33,414 bases of DNA from positions 1-33,414 of IMG/VR virus record IMGVR_UViG_3300033182_000613, one strand, 5' to 3'. This stretch comes from a virus. The notes below the pieces were generated by a model. It had not been told where the DNA came from, did not search any database, and saw only the letters and a program-made list of their open reading frames with translations. The translations under genes were made by a program, and so were the position numbers. Each line of letters starts with the position of its first letter. The first letter of the stretch is position 1. Below, one piece after another: positions 17,349-25,691 of this stretch.

Positions 17349-19295
17349 ATGGCGGAGTTGCAAAGTACCATTATTAATGATACAGGTTACCTAGCATTAC
17401 CAGTAGGTACAACTGCTCAACGAGGTGCAGATCCCGGTGGTACACTTGTTTATTTTACTAGTGTAGGTACTACTAGCTGGACTGTTCCTGCAAACGTTAC
17501 AGCCGTTGAAGTCCTTGTTGTAGGAGGTGGCGGCGGCGGCGGCTCTGACATGGGCGGCGGCGGTGGCGGCGGAGGCGTTGTTTACGAAGGTGCTTATGAT
17601 GTAACTCCTGGTGAATCTATTACAGTAGTAGTAGGTGGAGGAGGCTCAGGAGCTCCTGCTGGTAGTAGTGGCCCTAGAGGATCTAACGGCGGCAACTCCT
17701 CTTTTGGAAATATTATAGCATATGGTGGCGGCGGTGGCGCATCTGACCACGACAGTTCAAGTTATCCTGCAGGTGACGGTGCAAGTGGCGGGGGCGCAAG
17801 TGGCGGGGGCCTACCTCCAAACGGTGGATCAAGTGGATTTTTAAGTGGCGGCTCTGGCGGATACGGCGGCGGATCTAGAGGACGATCAATATATCCCGGT
17901 CAAGGACACGACGGTTCTTGGGGTAGTGGTCACTGGTACCCGGGAGGTGGCGGCGGTGCCGGAACTGAAGGTAAGTCATATCCTATTCCTCACGGCGGTG
18001 ATGGCGTTGTTTCATACATTACAGGTGCTCCTATATACTGGGGCGGAGGTGGAGGCGGCTCTGGCTACTCTAGTACTGGTGGTAACGGTGGCCTTGGTGG
18101 AGGCGGCGGTGGCGCTGTAGGAACTACATACGGTGGACAAGGTTACAATAATGGATCCGGTGGCGGTGGCGGTGGTACTAACACATGGGCACAAACACCG
18201 GGCGGCGCTGGTGGAGCAAACACTGGTGGCGGTGGCGGCGGCGGTTCTCACTACAACTCTAATAACTACGGTGGTAACGGTGGTTCGGGTATTGTTATTG
18301 TAAAGTATAATACTACTGCTCCAGGTGCAGCACCAAATACAGGATCTATCAGAGTAAACTCTACTACAGGCCATGCAGAATATTTAAGTGCTGCAGGATT
18401 GTGGACTCCAATGGCAGTTCCGTTTAAAGTAAGAACTGTGATTAATACAGCATATATGATGGGCGGATACCAAAGCGGAAATGCGTGGAACAATGTGAAT
18501 AGATGTTTTGTATATACTGATACTACTATTAACCTAGGCGACGGATCTTTAGAACGTTCATTCAACTATCAAACTGCAAGTTGTGGCAGAGACATTGCGT
18601 ATGTATGGGGTGCAGGCAACGGCCACGTAGTAAGTTCAAACTACATTATTGGATTTAATATGCGTACTGATCAACAGTATAACGCAATGGTTAGTAGAAC
18701 CCTTTCTTATAACGGTATTAACAAAGGAAGTACCTTTAGAGAAACATATACTGCATGGATCACAGGCGGCGGCAGCAGCACTATTGACGAAGTTAACATG
18801 GTTACAGAAACTACAATAAGAACAATAGGTGGGTGGAGTTCAACGAATCAGTGGGGAATGAGCCACGAAAATGAAGGTTATTTCTTCTGGGAAAATGATT
18901 CAAGAATCTGGACGTTTGCTACTAGAACTGCAAGAGGATCCCCAAGCAGTCAACCTAGTAACCACCATCAGCAAAAATCAGTTCAATCTAAAATGAACTA
19001 TGGCTGGGCTGGTAACGAAGGTTCATACAGTGGTGGCTATAACCTGCGTAAAACAAACTTTGCTACACACCAAGCAAACGTTAGTACGCACAGTAAACCA
19101 CGTGGTAACTGTGGTGAAGAAAACTACACAATGGGACAAGACTGGCAGTATATGCTAGGTAACTATGATGGTTCTCAAAACAACGGTTCTTGGAAGTGGT
19201 ATTACTATACTGACAGTGGCGTAAACGTAGGTAGTACTACAGAACCCAAAGGAAAAGGCGGATCAAGTTCAGGCGCCTGTGCGTGGAGAGATTAA
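17349..19295 (+). CDS. glycine-rich tail fibre / adhesin
   Basis: The product has 648 residues. The N-terminal attachment module (MAELQSTIINDTGYLALPVG) is followed by 'TSWTVPANVTAVEVLVVGGG', the start of a glycine-rich phage adhesin domain. Residues about 57-315 are dominated by Gly runs separated by short polar loops, as in T-even gp38-type adhesins with polyglycine-II sandwiches. Then comes a second short fibre motif (GSIRVNSTTGHAEYL) and, from about 358, a kelch-like beta domain paralogous to most of the next protein. Both end in GEEN...GQDW...AxxWR. The Gly run makes a GC-rich island in AT-rich DNA. GAGG lies eight bases before the start. A receptor-binding tip is the likely role, by family analogy. 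Confidence 0.83.
   Translation: MAELQSTIINDTGYLALPVGTTAQRGADPGGTLVYFTSVGTTSWTVPANVTAVEVLVVGGGGGGGSDMGGGGGGGGVVYEGAYDVTPGESITVVVGGGGSGAPAGSSGPRGSNGGNSSFGNIIAYGGGGGASDHDSSSYPAGDGASGGGASGGGLPPNGGSSGFLSGGSGGYGGGSRGRSIYPGQGHDGSWGSGHWYPGGGGGAGTEGKSYPIPHGGDGVVSYITGAPIYWGGGGGGSGYSSTGGNGGLGGGGGGAVGTTYGGQGYNNGSGGGGGGTNTWAQTPGGAGGANTGGGGGGGSHYNSNNYGGNGGSGIVIVKYNTTAPGAAPNTGSIRVNSTTGHAEYLSAAGLWTPMAVPFKVRTVINTAYMMGGYQSGNAWNNVNRCFVYTDTTINLGDGSLERSFNYQTASCGRDIAYVWGAGNGHVVSSNYIIGFNMRTDQQYNAMVSRTLSYNGINKGSTFRETYTAWITGGGSSTIDEVNMVTETTIRTIGGWSSTNQWGMSHENEGYFFWENDSRIWTFATRTARGSPSSQPSNHHQQKSVQSKMNYGWAGNEGSYSGGYNLRKTNFATHQANVSTHSKPRGNCGEENYTMGQDWQYMLGNYDGSQNNGSWKWYYYTDSGVNVGSTTEPKGKGGSSSGACAWRD
17781..17810 (+). 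repeat. perfect 15-bp tandem duplication in the Gly-rich coding stretch
   Basis: GCAAGTGGCGGGGGC occurs twice head to tail, encoding ASGGG twice. It is in frame (15 bases), so a change in copy number alters loop length without a frameshift. This suggests recent slippage. Confidence 0.85.
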
Positions 19296-20341
19296 TGGCT
19301 AACTTAAAAAATACAAATATTAATGATACAGGTCACTTAACACTTCCAGGTGGCGAACCTGGAACTACTTCTGCAGGAACTATAAGATATAATATCACTG
19401 AAAATAGAGTTGAAATATATAATCCAAATACTGGTGGCGGACAATGGTCTAGTCAAGTATTGCCTTATTTGTCTAGACAAATTATTACTACGGGTTACTT
19501 ACATGGCGGATACGCATCTAGTGTTGTTTTTACAAATACTAACAGAACTACTTTTGCCACAGACACAACAGTAGACCTAACCGGTGCGAACCAGGCACAA
19601 GAGCGAGGACACAACTACAAATCGTGTTTGTGGAGTGGAACTACGAACTATACATTTGGCGGACAAGCAGGTTCTCACTGTGCCAGCTCTAGCGGTAATA
19701 TTGCATTTAACATGGTAACTGAACAAACACTAACTAGCGGTTATTCAAGAAACTTACCTTACTCTACAAATAATAATGCGTGTTTGCAACATGAAAATTT
19801 TAGAGGTTGGACAAGTATGGGCGGAACGTCAAACGTCTACGAATGGGACATGCAAACTGAAACACTCAATACGACTGCTATTACTTCTAACCCAAATGCT
19901 GGTGGATGGGGTACTAGTCATGAATTATATGGTGTATGGATTGGTTCTAGTGCAGGATATAGATTCTCATGGGCTACAAGAACTAACATTAACAGCAGAG
20001 GAACTGCTGTACAAGGTGACAAACATCAGCATTCATTAAGTTTCAAACACGCATACCATATTGCAGGACGTGAAAGCAATCCAAGTTCAAACTGGCGCGA
20101 AACAAATATGTATACAGATGCTACACAAGATGCAATTGGCAGCAAGCCAGCATATAGCGGAGAAGAAAATACAGTTACAGGACAGGACTGGGCGTATGCA
20201 CTAGGCTGGTACCAAGGTTCTCACGTTAATACATCATTTCGTTTTGTGTATGCTACAAGAGCAGGAACTACAACAGGTTCTAGCACACAACCAAAAGGTG
20301 TAGCAGGTCAAAGTTCAGCAACGATGTCATGGAGAGCATAA
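19295..20341 (+). CDS. tail fibre / adhesin with kelch-like beta domain, paralogous to the C-terminus of the preceding gene
   Basis: The product has 348 residues from ATG 19295, which overlaps the previous stop (TAATG). An in-frame GTG at 19283 exists but would bury 13 bases in the preceding gene and spoil the shared N-terminus (MANLKNTNINDTGHLTLPGG). After a short fibre motif (GTIRYNITENRVEIY), residues about 52-348 show repeated '(F/D)NM-x-TE(Q/T)' and 'GG' strands like kelch propellers. The final segment with HSLSFKHAYHIAG, GEENTVTGQDWAYALGWY and SSTQPKGVAG matches the end of the upstream Gly-rich protein. No transmembrane or catalytic features are seen. It is probably an alternative or accessory receptor-binding protein, inferred from context. 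Confidence 0.82.
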   Translation: MANLKNTNINDTGHLTLPGGEPGTTSAGTIRYNITENRVEIYNPNTGGGQWSSQVLPYLSRQIITTGYLHGGYASSVVFTNTNRTTFATDTTVDLTGANQAQERGHNYKSCLWSGTTNYTFGGQAGSHCASSSGNIAFNMVTEQTLTSGYSRNLPYSTNNNACLQHENFRGWTSMGGTSNVYEWDMQTETLNTTAITSNPNAGGWGTSHELYGVWIGSSAGYRFSWATRTNINSRGTAVQGDKHQHSLSFKHAYHIAGRESNPSSNWRETNMYTDATQDAIGSKPAYSGEENTVTGQDWAYALGWYQGSHVNTSFRFVYATRAGTTTGSSTQPKGVAGQSSATMSWRA

Positions 20342-20345
20342 AGTT

Positions 20346-20353
20346 GGTAAATA
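20346..20353 (+). promoter_or_regulatory. weak late-promoter-like octamer GGTAAATA
   Basis: It matches TATAAATA in 6 of 8 positions and lies in a 46-base gap, 34 bases before the start of the next gene, which has AAGGAG at 20375-20380. The gap is the only support beyond the match; it may be chance. Confidence 0.22.
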
Positions 20354-20387
20354 GATTGCGTAAATTTATTTTCTAAGGAGTTTTACA

Positions 20388-21263
20388 ATGACAGATAAAC
20401 AAGATAGACTTATTCAGTATCATTCAGATCGTTTTAATAGCGATATTAATTCTGACGTAAGTATGCTCTCTGATCAAGAAAAAGAAATTGTTAAAAGAGC
20501 AATGAATAAAGAATGGACAAATCCAAAATATAAATTACGCTGGTTTGTTGGTCAATCTCAAATTACACCTTTTGCAAAAATGCGTCAATGGCTTCTTGAA
20601 ATTAAATCAAAGGAAGAATCTATTGAAAACATGGAATACGAAGTTGCTAAGACCGAAGTTGAATATGACAGATTTAAACGTATGAGAGATCAATCACATG
20701 ACGATCTAGATCGTAGACTTGCAGAAATTGAAATGTGGAATACAGAACGTATGCTTTACATGAGTAAACGTAGACTGCAAGATTGGTACCTAGAAAGACA
20801 GCACTTAATTGATTTACTAAATGAATTTATGGATTCAGATGAATCGTATCTACCAGACGGATCAGGCCGTACTTACATGGATATTCTTAACACCGAAGAA
20901 GAAGATGTTTATGAAGCAGAATACTGGACTAACAGGCTTGCAAAACAAGCAGCAACAGATATGTTATTCTATGGCAGAATAAATTCAGGTAACATGGATG
21001 CTATTTTACAAATGCCACCTGAGCAACAAGCAGAAACACTTGCATTAACTGTTAATTATAGTACTAAATTACAAAACTATCAACTACAGTTACAAGCACA
21101 AGCCGAAGAGAATTTAAAATTAGGAAGTAATGAAAATTACAAATCATTAACAAAGCCTAAAGAAGAAAGTACGCAAATGCATTCTCTTGAAAATTCTAAA
21201 ACGGATAACGAGATAAATACAAATATTGAAGAGGATTTATTAAAAGATGTATATTCTGTATGA
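20388..21263 (+). CDS. unrecognised charged protein with predicted coiled coil
   Basis: This 291-residue protein is rich in Glu, Lys, Gln and Met. Residues about 50-150 form long charged helices (KEESIENMEYEVAKTEVEYD, then DDLDRRLAEIEMWNTERM) with heptad-like spacing. The C-terminal third has Gln-rich helices (LQNYQLQLQAQAEENLKL) and ends in a disordered acidic tail. There is no signal peptide, membrane segment or known active site. The start has AAGGAG at 20375-20380. The gene follows the fibre array and overlaps the next gene by 17 bases. Such a protein could be a fibre-assembly chaperone or scaffold, but I do not recognise the family and that is a guess. Confidence 0.72.
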   Translation: MTDKQDRLIQYHSDRFNSDINSDVSMLSDQEKEIVKRAMNKEWTNPKYKLRWFVGQSQITPFAKMRQWLLEIKSKEESIENMEYEVAKTEVEYDRFKRMRDQSHDDLDRRLAEIEMWNTERMLYMSKRRLQDWYLERQHLIDLLNEFMDSDESYLPDGSGRTYMDILNTEEEDVYEAEYWTNRLAKQAATDMLFYGRINSGNMDAILQMPPEQQAETLALTVNYSTKLQNYQLQLQAQAEENLKLGSNENYKSLTKPKEESTQMHSLENSKTDNEINTNIEEDLLKDVYSV

Positions 21264-21846
21264 AACTTTGCCGAGCAATGATCCTAGGCTAACTACTAAC
21301 ATTCAGCACCGAGCAAATGCTTGGCATTATTCTATTGCTTATGTAAATAATGACTCTTTAGTAGAACACCCAATTAGTTGGCTTGATTATACAGAACTAA
21401 CTTCTGATGAAGCAGAATGTCATAGATTTATGAATGTGTTAGACGGAGAAATCCCAGTAATGATTAACAAAACTAATCCTGCTGACTTAGTTTCTCCCAC
21501 TAGCTACGGCGATAACGACTACGAAAAACAAATGTATCAATTAACAAAGTCAGATCTAAACAATACTGTTGCGTTAATGAAAAAGATAATGAAATTACAC
21601 GCAAAAAATCATAGTACAGATGAAACTGTAAGAAATAGACTTTATCAAGGTATTGATGCACTTAGCGAAATTACAGAAACTCAAATGTTTATGGCAACTT
21701 ATTTTGAATGGGAATGTGCGTACACTGCACTTCAAGATAAAATTCAAGAATTTCCAGTTAAGTGGTCTTGGGAAGAATTAAGACTTGATACTGAAAATGA
21801 TAAAGTTGTTATACAAACAACTGTTGACCCTGACAAAGACGTTTAA
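21247..21846 (+). CDS. unrecognised helical protein
   Basis: This 199-residue protein begins at an ATG inside the end of the previous gene (17-base overlap), which implies coupled translation. The N-terminal 60 residues look like a small mixed alpha/beta region (WHYSIAYVNNDSLVEHPISW); residues about 95-165 are helical (DLNNTVALMKKIMKLHAKNH and following). The tail (KVVIQTTVDPDKDV) is polar. No known motif is visible. It is the last gene before a strong terminator, so it closes the transcription unit that begins with the structural genes. Function unknown. Confidence 0.7.
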   Translation: MYILYETLPSNDPRLTTNIQHRANAWHYSIAYVNNDSLVEHPISWLDYTELTSDEAECHRFMNVLDGEIPVMINKTNPADLVSPTSYGDNDYEKQMYQLTKSDLNNTVALMKKIMKLHAKNHSTDETVRNRLYQGIDALSEITETQMFMATYFEWECAYTALQDKIQEFPVKWSWEELRLDTENDKVVIQTTVDPDKDV

Positions 21847-21855
21847 TCTTTTCAC

Positions 21856-21884
21856 TTTACTTTCTTTAAAAAAGATGCTATAAT
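21856..21884 (+). promoter_or_regulatory. sigma70-like promoter embedded in a terminator hairpin
   Basis: A perfect -10 box TATAAT (21879-21884) lies 17 bases after a -35-like TTTACT (21856-21861, 4 of 6 match to TTGACA). Transcription would start near 21890-21892, giving a leader of about 30 bases before the ATG at 21920. The -10 box sits in the left arm and loop of the terminator, so transcripts begun here would lack the left arm. TATAAT is not rare in AT-rich DNA, so this needs a 5'-end experiment. Confidence 0.42.
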
Positions 21885-21906
21885 AAGTAATTATAGCATC
21901 TTTTTT
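21868..21906 (+). terminator. rho-independent terminator, perfect 16-bp stem, likely bidirectional
   Basis: The left arm (21868-21883) and right arm (21891-21906) are exact reverse complements with a 7-base loop (TAAGTAA). The right arm ends in six T. The left arm begins with six A, so the structure would also work on the other strand. It follows the end of the gene at 21846 by 21 bases and ends 13 bases before the next start codon. Confidence 0.85.
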
Positions 21907-21919
21907 GTTGAGTGAACAA

Positions 21920-23596
21920 ATGAAAAAAATTTTTAGCGTACCATTAAACCCAAAACTAACTCCAGATCAATTTGTAGAATTTTATAATTTTCTTAATGAT
22001 TATAAAGAATATATTTACGACATATATTTTACAAGTCGTATACCACCTTTTATGCAAGACGCTATGGGTGATGTTTTTGTACTACAAGAAGATTATTCCT
22101 ATGCTATTGAGCAAGCATTGGTAATACAAGCTAATCTTAATATTCCTGTTAGCGCAACATTTAACAATATTTCTGTTCCTCCTACGCAGAAAAATTTAGA
22201 TTTGTTTATTAAAAACTTTAAACCTTTATATGATGCAGGCATACGTATTGCTACTATTCCGCACACGCATTGGATGGCTACAGGGCAAATCAAACGAGCA
22301 TTTCCAGAACTATACGTAAAGAATACTATTTTAAGAGATGTAAAAACCGCCGCAGAGGTTGTTAACCTAGCCAAAGCAGGATTTGATTATATCAATTTAG
22401 ATAGAGATTTAATGCGAGATAAAGATACACTTTTGCGTATTAAAACTGCTAAGGAGTGGATTAAGAAAAACTTAGGAAAAGAAATTAAAATAAGTTTATT
22501 AGCTAACGAGGGATGTTTAGGTAATTGTCCTATGATGGTCGAACATTTTGAATTTAATAACGCTAGAAGAGGCGAAGCTCCACAATACTTTAATGATCCT
22601 ATTAGTCGTGTAAGTTGTCCTAAATGGGAAGTTGACGATCCTAGTGTACATTTAAAAACAGCAAACATCCCGCCGTGGAAAGAAGACTGGGATATTTTTA
22701 TTAACAAATTAGGAATTGATGTATTTAAAATGCATGGAAGAGAAGCCCCTCCAAGATTGTTTGAAAGTATTGATATTATTAAACGTTATGCTGCTAATAA
22801 TGATATCTTAATAGACCAGTTTAACAGTTATTTAGAGGATAATAATTTAAAAGAAAAACCTATCTTTGCATGGAGAGAAAAAATACGTAATTGTAAATTT
22901 GACTGCTGGGAATGTCATTTCTGCGACGATATTTACAAAGTTAAGTCTAAAATTGATCACACTGATTTAGTCAAACATGTAGCACAAAGTATCTTAGATT
23001 CAGGTATACCTACTACACAAAATAATATTCCTGGACTAACTAGTTCTAGAGTAAAAACGTTATTAAACAATATTGCAAAAGGTGTAGACACATATATGGA
23101 AATTGGATGTGCGTTAGGGTCAACATTCTTTGCAACGTTAGATAAAAACACATTGGTTGCTTATGCTGTTGATAACTGGAACGAAAATATTCAACCAGAT
23201 CGAACAGACTTACGTACTTTGCCAGAAAACACATATTTTAGATTTAAACAAAATTTAGAAAATTATAAAGGAAATTCTAAAATTGTTGTATTAAATAACG
23301 ATTTGTTTGAAACAAATCTAAAGGACCTCAACAAAAAAATTAATATGTGGTTTTATGATGGTCCTCATGATGCAAAGACAACAAAAGAAGCTGTAGAATT
23401 TTATGCTTCGTCATTCTCTAAAGAAGCAGTACTGATATTTGATGACGCAAATTGGAAAGGTGTAGTTGACGGCGCTAGAGAAGGAATTAACGCTGCTGGA
23501 TTAACAGCTAGTTATGAAAAAATAATATTAAACGACCAAGAAGATCCAAATGGATGGTGGAACGGGCTATATATTGTTATTGTGAATAAAGATTAA
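21920..23596 (+). CDS. U32-type TIM-barrel protein fused to a SAM-dependent methyltransferase
   Basis: The product has 558 residues from ATG 21920; an in-frame TTG at 21905 lies in the terminator's T run and is unlikely. Residues 1-340 resemble peptidase-U32-family barrels: NEGCLGNCPMMVEH (C199, C203), SCPKW (C233), and DVFKMHGRE near 270, matching the family's FKxEGR signature. A Cys cluster C325-x3-C329-x2-C332-x2-C335 follows, consistent with an Fe-S or Zn site. Residues 391-558 form a class I methyltransferase of the Methyltransf_24 type: YMEIGCALGST (SAM loop), AVDNW, DGPHD, FDDANW. Known U32 relatives (UbiU/V, TrhP, RlhA) perform oxygen-independent hydroxylation with an Fe-S cluster, so hydroxylation followed by methylation is a reasonable hypothesis. 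The substrate is unknown. The gene leads the cargo block and sits two bases before the halogenase. Confidence 0.75.
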   Translation: MKKIFSVPLNPKLTPDQFVEFYNFLNDYKEYIYDIYFTSRIPPFMQDAMGDVFVLQEDYSYAIEQALVIQANLNIPVSATFNNISVPPTQKNLDLFIKNFKPLYDAGIRIATIPHTHWMATGQIKRAFPELYVKNTILRDVKTAAEVVNLAKAGFDYINLDRDLMRDKDTLLRIKTAKEWIKKNLGKEIKISLLANEGCLGNCPMMVEHFEFNNARRGEAPQYFNDPISRVSCPKWEVDDPSVHLKTANIPPWKEDWDIFINKLGIDVFKMHGREAPPRLFESIDIIKRYAANNDILIDQFNSYLEDNNLKEKPIFAWREKIRNCKFDCWECHFCDDIYKVKSKIDHTDLVKHVAQSILDSGIPTTQNNIPGLTSSRVKTLLNNIAKGVDTYMEIGCALGSTFFATLDKNTLVAYAVDNWNENIQPDRTDLRTLPENTYFRFKQNLENYKGNSKIVVLNNDLFETNLKDLNKKINMWFYDGPHDAKTTKEAVEFYASSFSKEAVLIFDDANWKGVVDGAREGINAAGLTASYEKIILNDQEDPNGWWNGLYIVIVNKD

Positions 23597-23597
23597 A

Positions 23598-25124
23598 ATG
23601 AAAAAAGTAAAAAATATAATTATATTTGGCGGCGGAACAAGCGGATGGCTAACTGCTGCATACATGACTAAAAATTTAGCATTTCCAATTGACATTACAA
23701 TAATTGAAGATGTAAATGCAGGCCCAATTGGTGTTGGCGAAGGTACTCAGCCCTTGACTGCTAAATTTTTATATGAGTGCGGAATAGAAGCAAAACACTG
23801 GATGAAACCAAGTAATGCTGCATTTAAGTACGGCGTTGAATTAACAGGATGGAATGAAGAACCTTATTTTGTTGACAACGACGATGTTAAAAATTATATG
23901 ATAGCTAGTGCAATGTTTACTAGTGATTATTTTATAGACAAACCTTACAAAGAGTTTGCGGACTGGTATCCTGCTTATAGATTAGCTAAATCAAATACAA
24001 GCCCAAAGCTAACTGTAGATATTGATCAAAATTTTGGTTCGGGTCCTGACGGTTACGGTGCAGTACATTTTAGTGCTTACGATATTATCACAACAATAAA
24101 AACTATTCTTGGCGATAAAGTTACACATATCAATACTAAGATAGTCAATGTTGAAACAGATAACAACGGAATCACTAGACTGATTGACGAACAGAAAGTT
24201 AGTTACACGGCAGATTTATACATTGATTGTTCTGGGTTTAAGAGTTTGCTGTTAGAGAAGACATTAGGAGCAGAGTTTGTTTCATATGTTGATAATGGAT
24301 GGTTGCTAAATGATAGTGCTGTTGCTATACAAACACAATATACAGACCCAGAAAAAGAGTGCCACCCGTACACAAAGTCAACTACAATGAATGCAGGTTG
24401 GCGCTGGACTATTCCTACATACTCACGTATAGGCAATGGATATGTATATAGTTCAAAATATTTAACACCAGAACAAGCAGAACAAGAGCTTAGAGAAGCA
24501 TTAAATGAATGGAATGCGCCAGCAAAACATTTAAAAATGCGTTGTGGCACCCATAAAGAAATTGCTTTAAAAAATGTTTGTGCAGTAGGGCTAAGTGCCG
24601 GATTTGTAGAACCTTTAGAAGCTACTGGTATAACGTTTACTACGGCTGTAGCTAAATCAATTACTGATCTTTTAAACCTTAATAACGGAATATGGGAAGA
24701 TAATGTTACTGATATTATCAACCAAGGTTGGTATGAAATGTGTGTTGAAATTTTAACTTTTGTTTGGAGCCATTATTATTTTAGCACACGAAATGATACA
24801 GAATATTGGCAAGCAATTAGAAAACAAGAGATTACTGATTTACCAACCGATGCACAATTCATGCTAAACCAGTATTATCCTCAACTCAAACCATTCATAT
24901 TTTTTAGTCCGCAAAGTATGTTTAGTTCACAACAATGGTTTAGTATGTTACATGCAGGCGGCGCATATAAAGGTGTAAATGGTACTAGATTATCTGCAAA
25001 AGAAAAGGAATATGCAGAAATATTTTTAGACGTCGGTACTACTAGAATTAATAGTATTATTGAAAAATTTCCAAATCATTATGATTTTTTAAAAGGGTGG
25101 TATGACGGATGGACGGTAGAGTAG
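23598..25124 (+). CDS. flavin-dependent tryptophan-halogenase-like protein
   Basis: This 508-residue protein has the family's full marks. The FAD loop GGGTSGWLTAAYM lies at 11-23 and GVGEGTQP at 45-52. AAFKYG contains K77, aligned with the catalytic Lys of PrnA-type halogenases. The halogenase signature WRWTIP lies at 268-273, and VEPLEATGI at 337-345. Length is normal for the family. Such enzymes use FADH2, oxygen and halide to make HOCl/HOBr-type halogenating species. A flavin reductase is needed but none is seen here, so the host would have to provide it. It starts two bases after the U32-methyltransferase stop and overlaps the next oxygenase by 16 bases. The substrate need not be tryptophan; many relatives act on other indoles or peptides. 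Confidence 0.88.
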   Translation: MKKVKNIIIFGGGTSGWLTAAYMTKNLAFPIDITIIEDVNAGPIGVGEGTQPLTAKFLYECGIEAKHWMKPSNAAFKYGVELTGWNEEPYFVDNDDVKNYMIASAMFTSDYFIDKPYKEFADWYPAYRLAKSNTSPKLTVDIDQNFGSGPDGYGAVHFSAYDIITTIKTILGDKVTHINTKIVNVETDNNGITRLIDEQKVSYTADLYIDCSGFKSLLLEKTLGAEFVSYVDNGWLLNDSAVAIQTQYTDPEKECHPYTKSTTMNAGWRWTIPTYSRIGNGYVYSSKYLTPEQAEQELREALNEWNAPAKHLKMRCGTHKEIALKNVCAVGLSAGFVEPLEATGITFTTAVAKSITDLLNLNNGIWEDNVTDIINQGWYEMCVEILTFVWSHYYFSTRNDTEYWQAIRKQEITDLPTDAQFMLNQYYPQLKPFIFFSPQSMFSSQQWFSMLHAGGAYKGVNGTRLSAKEKEYAEIFLDVGTTRINSIIEKFPNHYDFLKGWYDGWTVE

Positions 25125-25690
25125 CGTTATATCATTCTGATATTTTTATTAGAGACAATCTTGGAACGTCAGAACAACTTAAAGATTTGTACGACCAAAT
25201 ACAAGAAGCTAAAACATCTAATAAAGAAGAGATAAGTCGCAGTAATGACGGGTGTTTTAGAACTACTAAAAAGTATAAAAACGACGATTGGTTAATGGCC
25301 GCTGTTCAAGACATGACAAAGAAAGCAGCAGAATATTATTTTGAAACAGACGAATCATTTTTGCAACATGTACCAGATAAAAAAATTAAAATAAATTATT
25401 GGACTAATGTAAACCAACCTGGTGCAAGTAATGTTATCCACAACCACGAAAAAGATTCATTTGCAGCAGTGTTTTATTTGCAAGCAGAAGGAACCGGAGA
25501 TATATCATTTGTAAATCCTGCAAATTTATTATCTAACTGTAATCCTGCTAGTCCATTTACACGTTGTTTAAATTTTTCTCCAGAAGATAATCAATTAATT
25601 CTATGGCCAGCTTGGGTTCCACATGAAGTTTATCCAAATCCGTCGGACAAAGAACGAATTAACATAGTTTTTAGTATACAACTTACATAA
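25109..25690 (+). CDS. 2OG-Fe(II) oxygenase (2OG-FeII_Oxy_5-like)
   Basis: This 193-residue protein starts inside the halogenase end (16-base overlap). The double-stranded beta-helix core is visible: INYWTNVNQPGASNVIHNHE with H111 and H113, then AAVFYLQ, and the distal WPAWVPHEVYPN (H172) followed by RINIVFSI (R183, the likely 2-oxoglutarate anchor). This pattern, with the WxNxNxPG lead-in and HxH, matches the putative 2OG-Fe(II) oxygenase family PF13759, common in marine phages and bacteria. The likely reaction is hydroxylation of a side chain or small molecule. Tight coupling to the halogenase suggests a shared pathway. The substrate is unknown. Confidence 0.85.
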   Translation: MDGRVALYHSDIFIRDNLGTSEQLKDLYDQIQEAKTSNKEEISRSNDGCFRTTKKYKNDDWLMAAVQDMTKKAAEYYFETDESFLQHVPDKKIKINYWTNVNQPGASNVIHNHEKDSFAAVFYLQAEGTGDISFVNPANLLSNCNPASPFTRCLNFSPEDNQLILWPAWVPHEVYPNPSDKERINIVFSIQLT

Positions 25691-25691
25691 T

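Noticed and set aside
17845-18374. Ala/Val/Leu-rich and Cys/Ser/Thr-rich ORFs on both strands in the Gly-rich fibre region
   Set aside because: They are frame shadows of GGN repeats; their composition is an artefact of the glycine codons.
19283-19294. In-frame GTG start for the kelch-like fibre
   Set aside because: The ATG at 19295 makes the usual TAATG overlap and gives the N-terminus shared with the neighbouring fibres.
21905-21919. In-frame TTG start for the U32-methyltransferase gene, 15 bases before the ATG
   Set aside because: It lies in the T run of the terminator, has no ribosome binding site, and adds only MLSEQ before a normal ATG.
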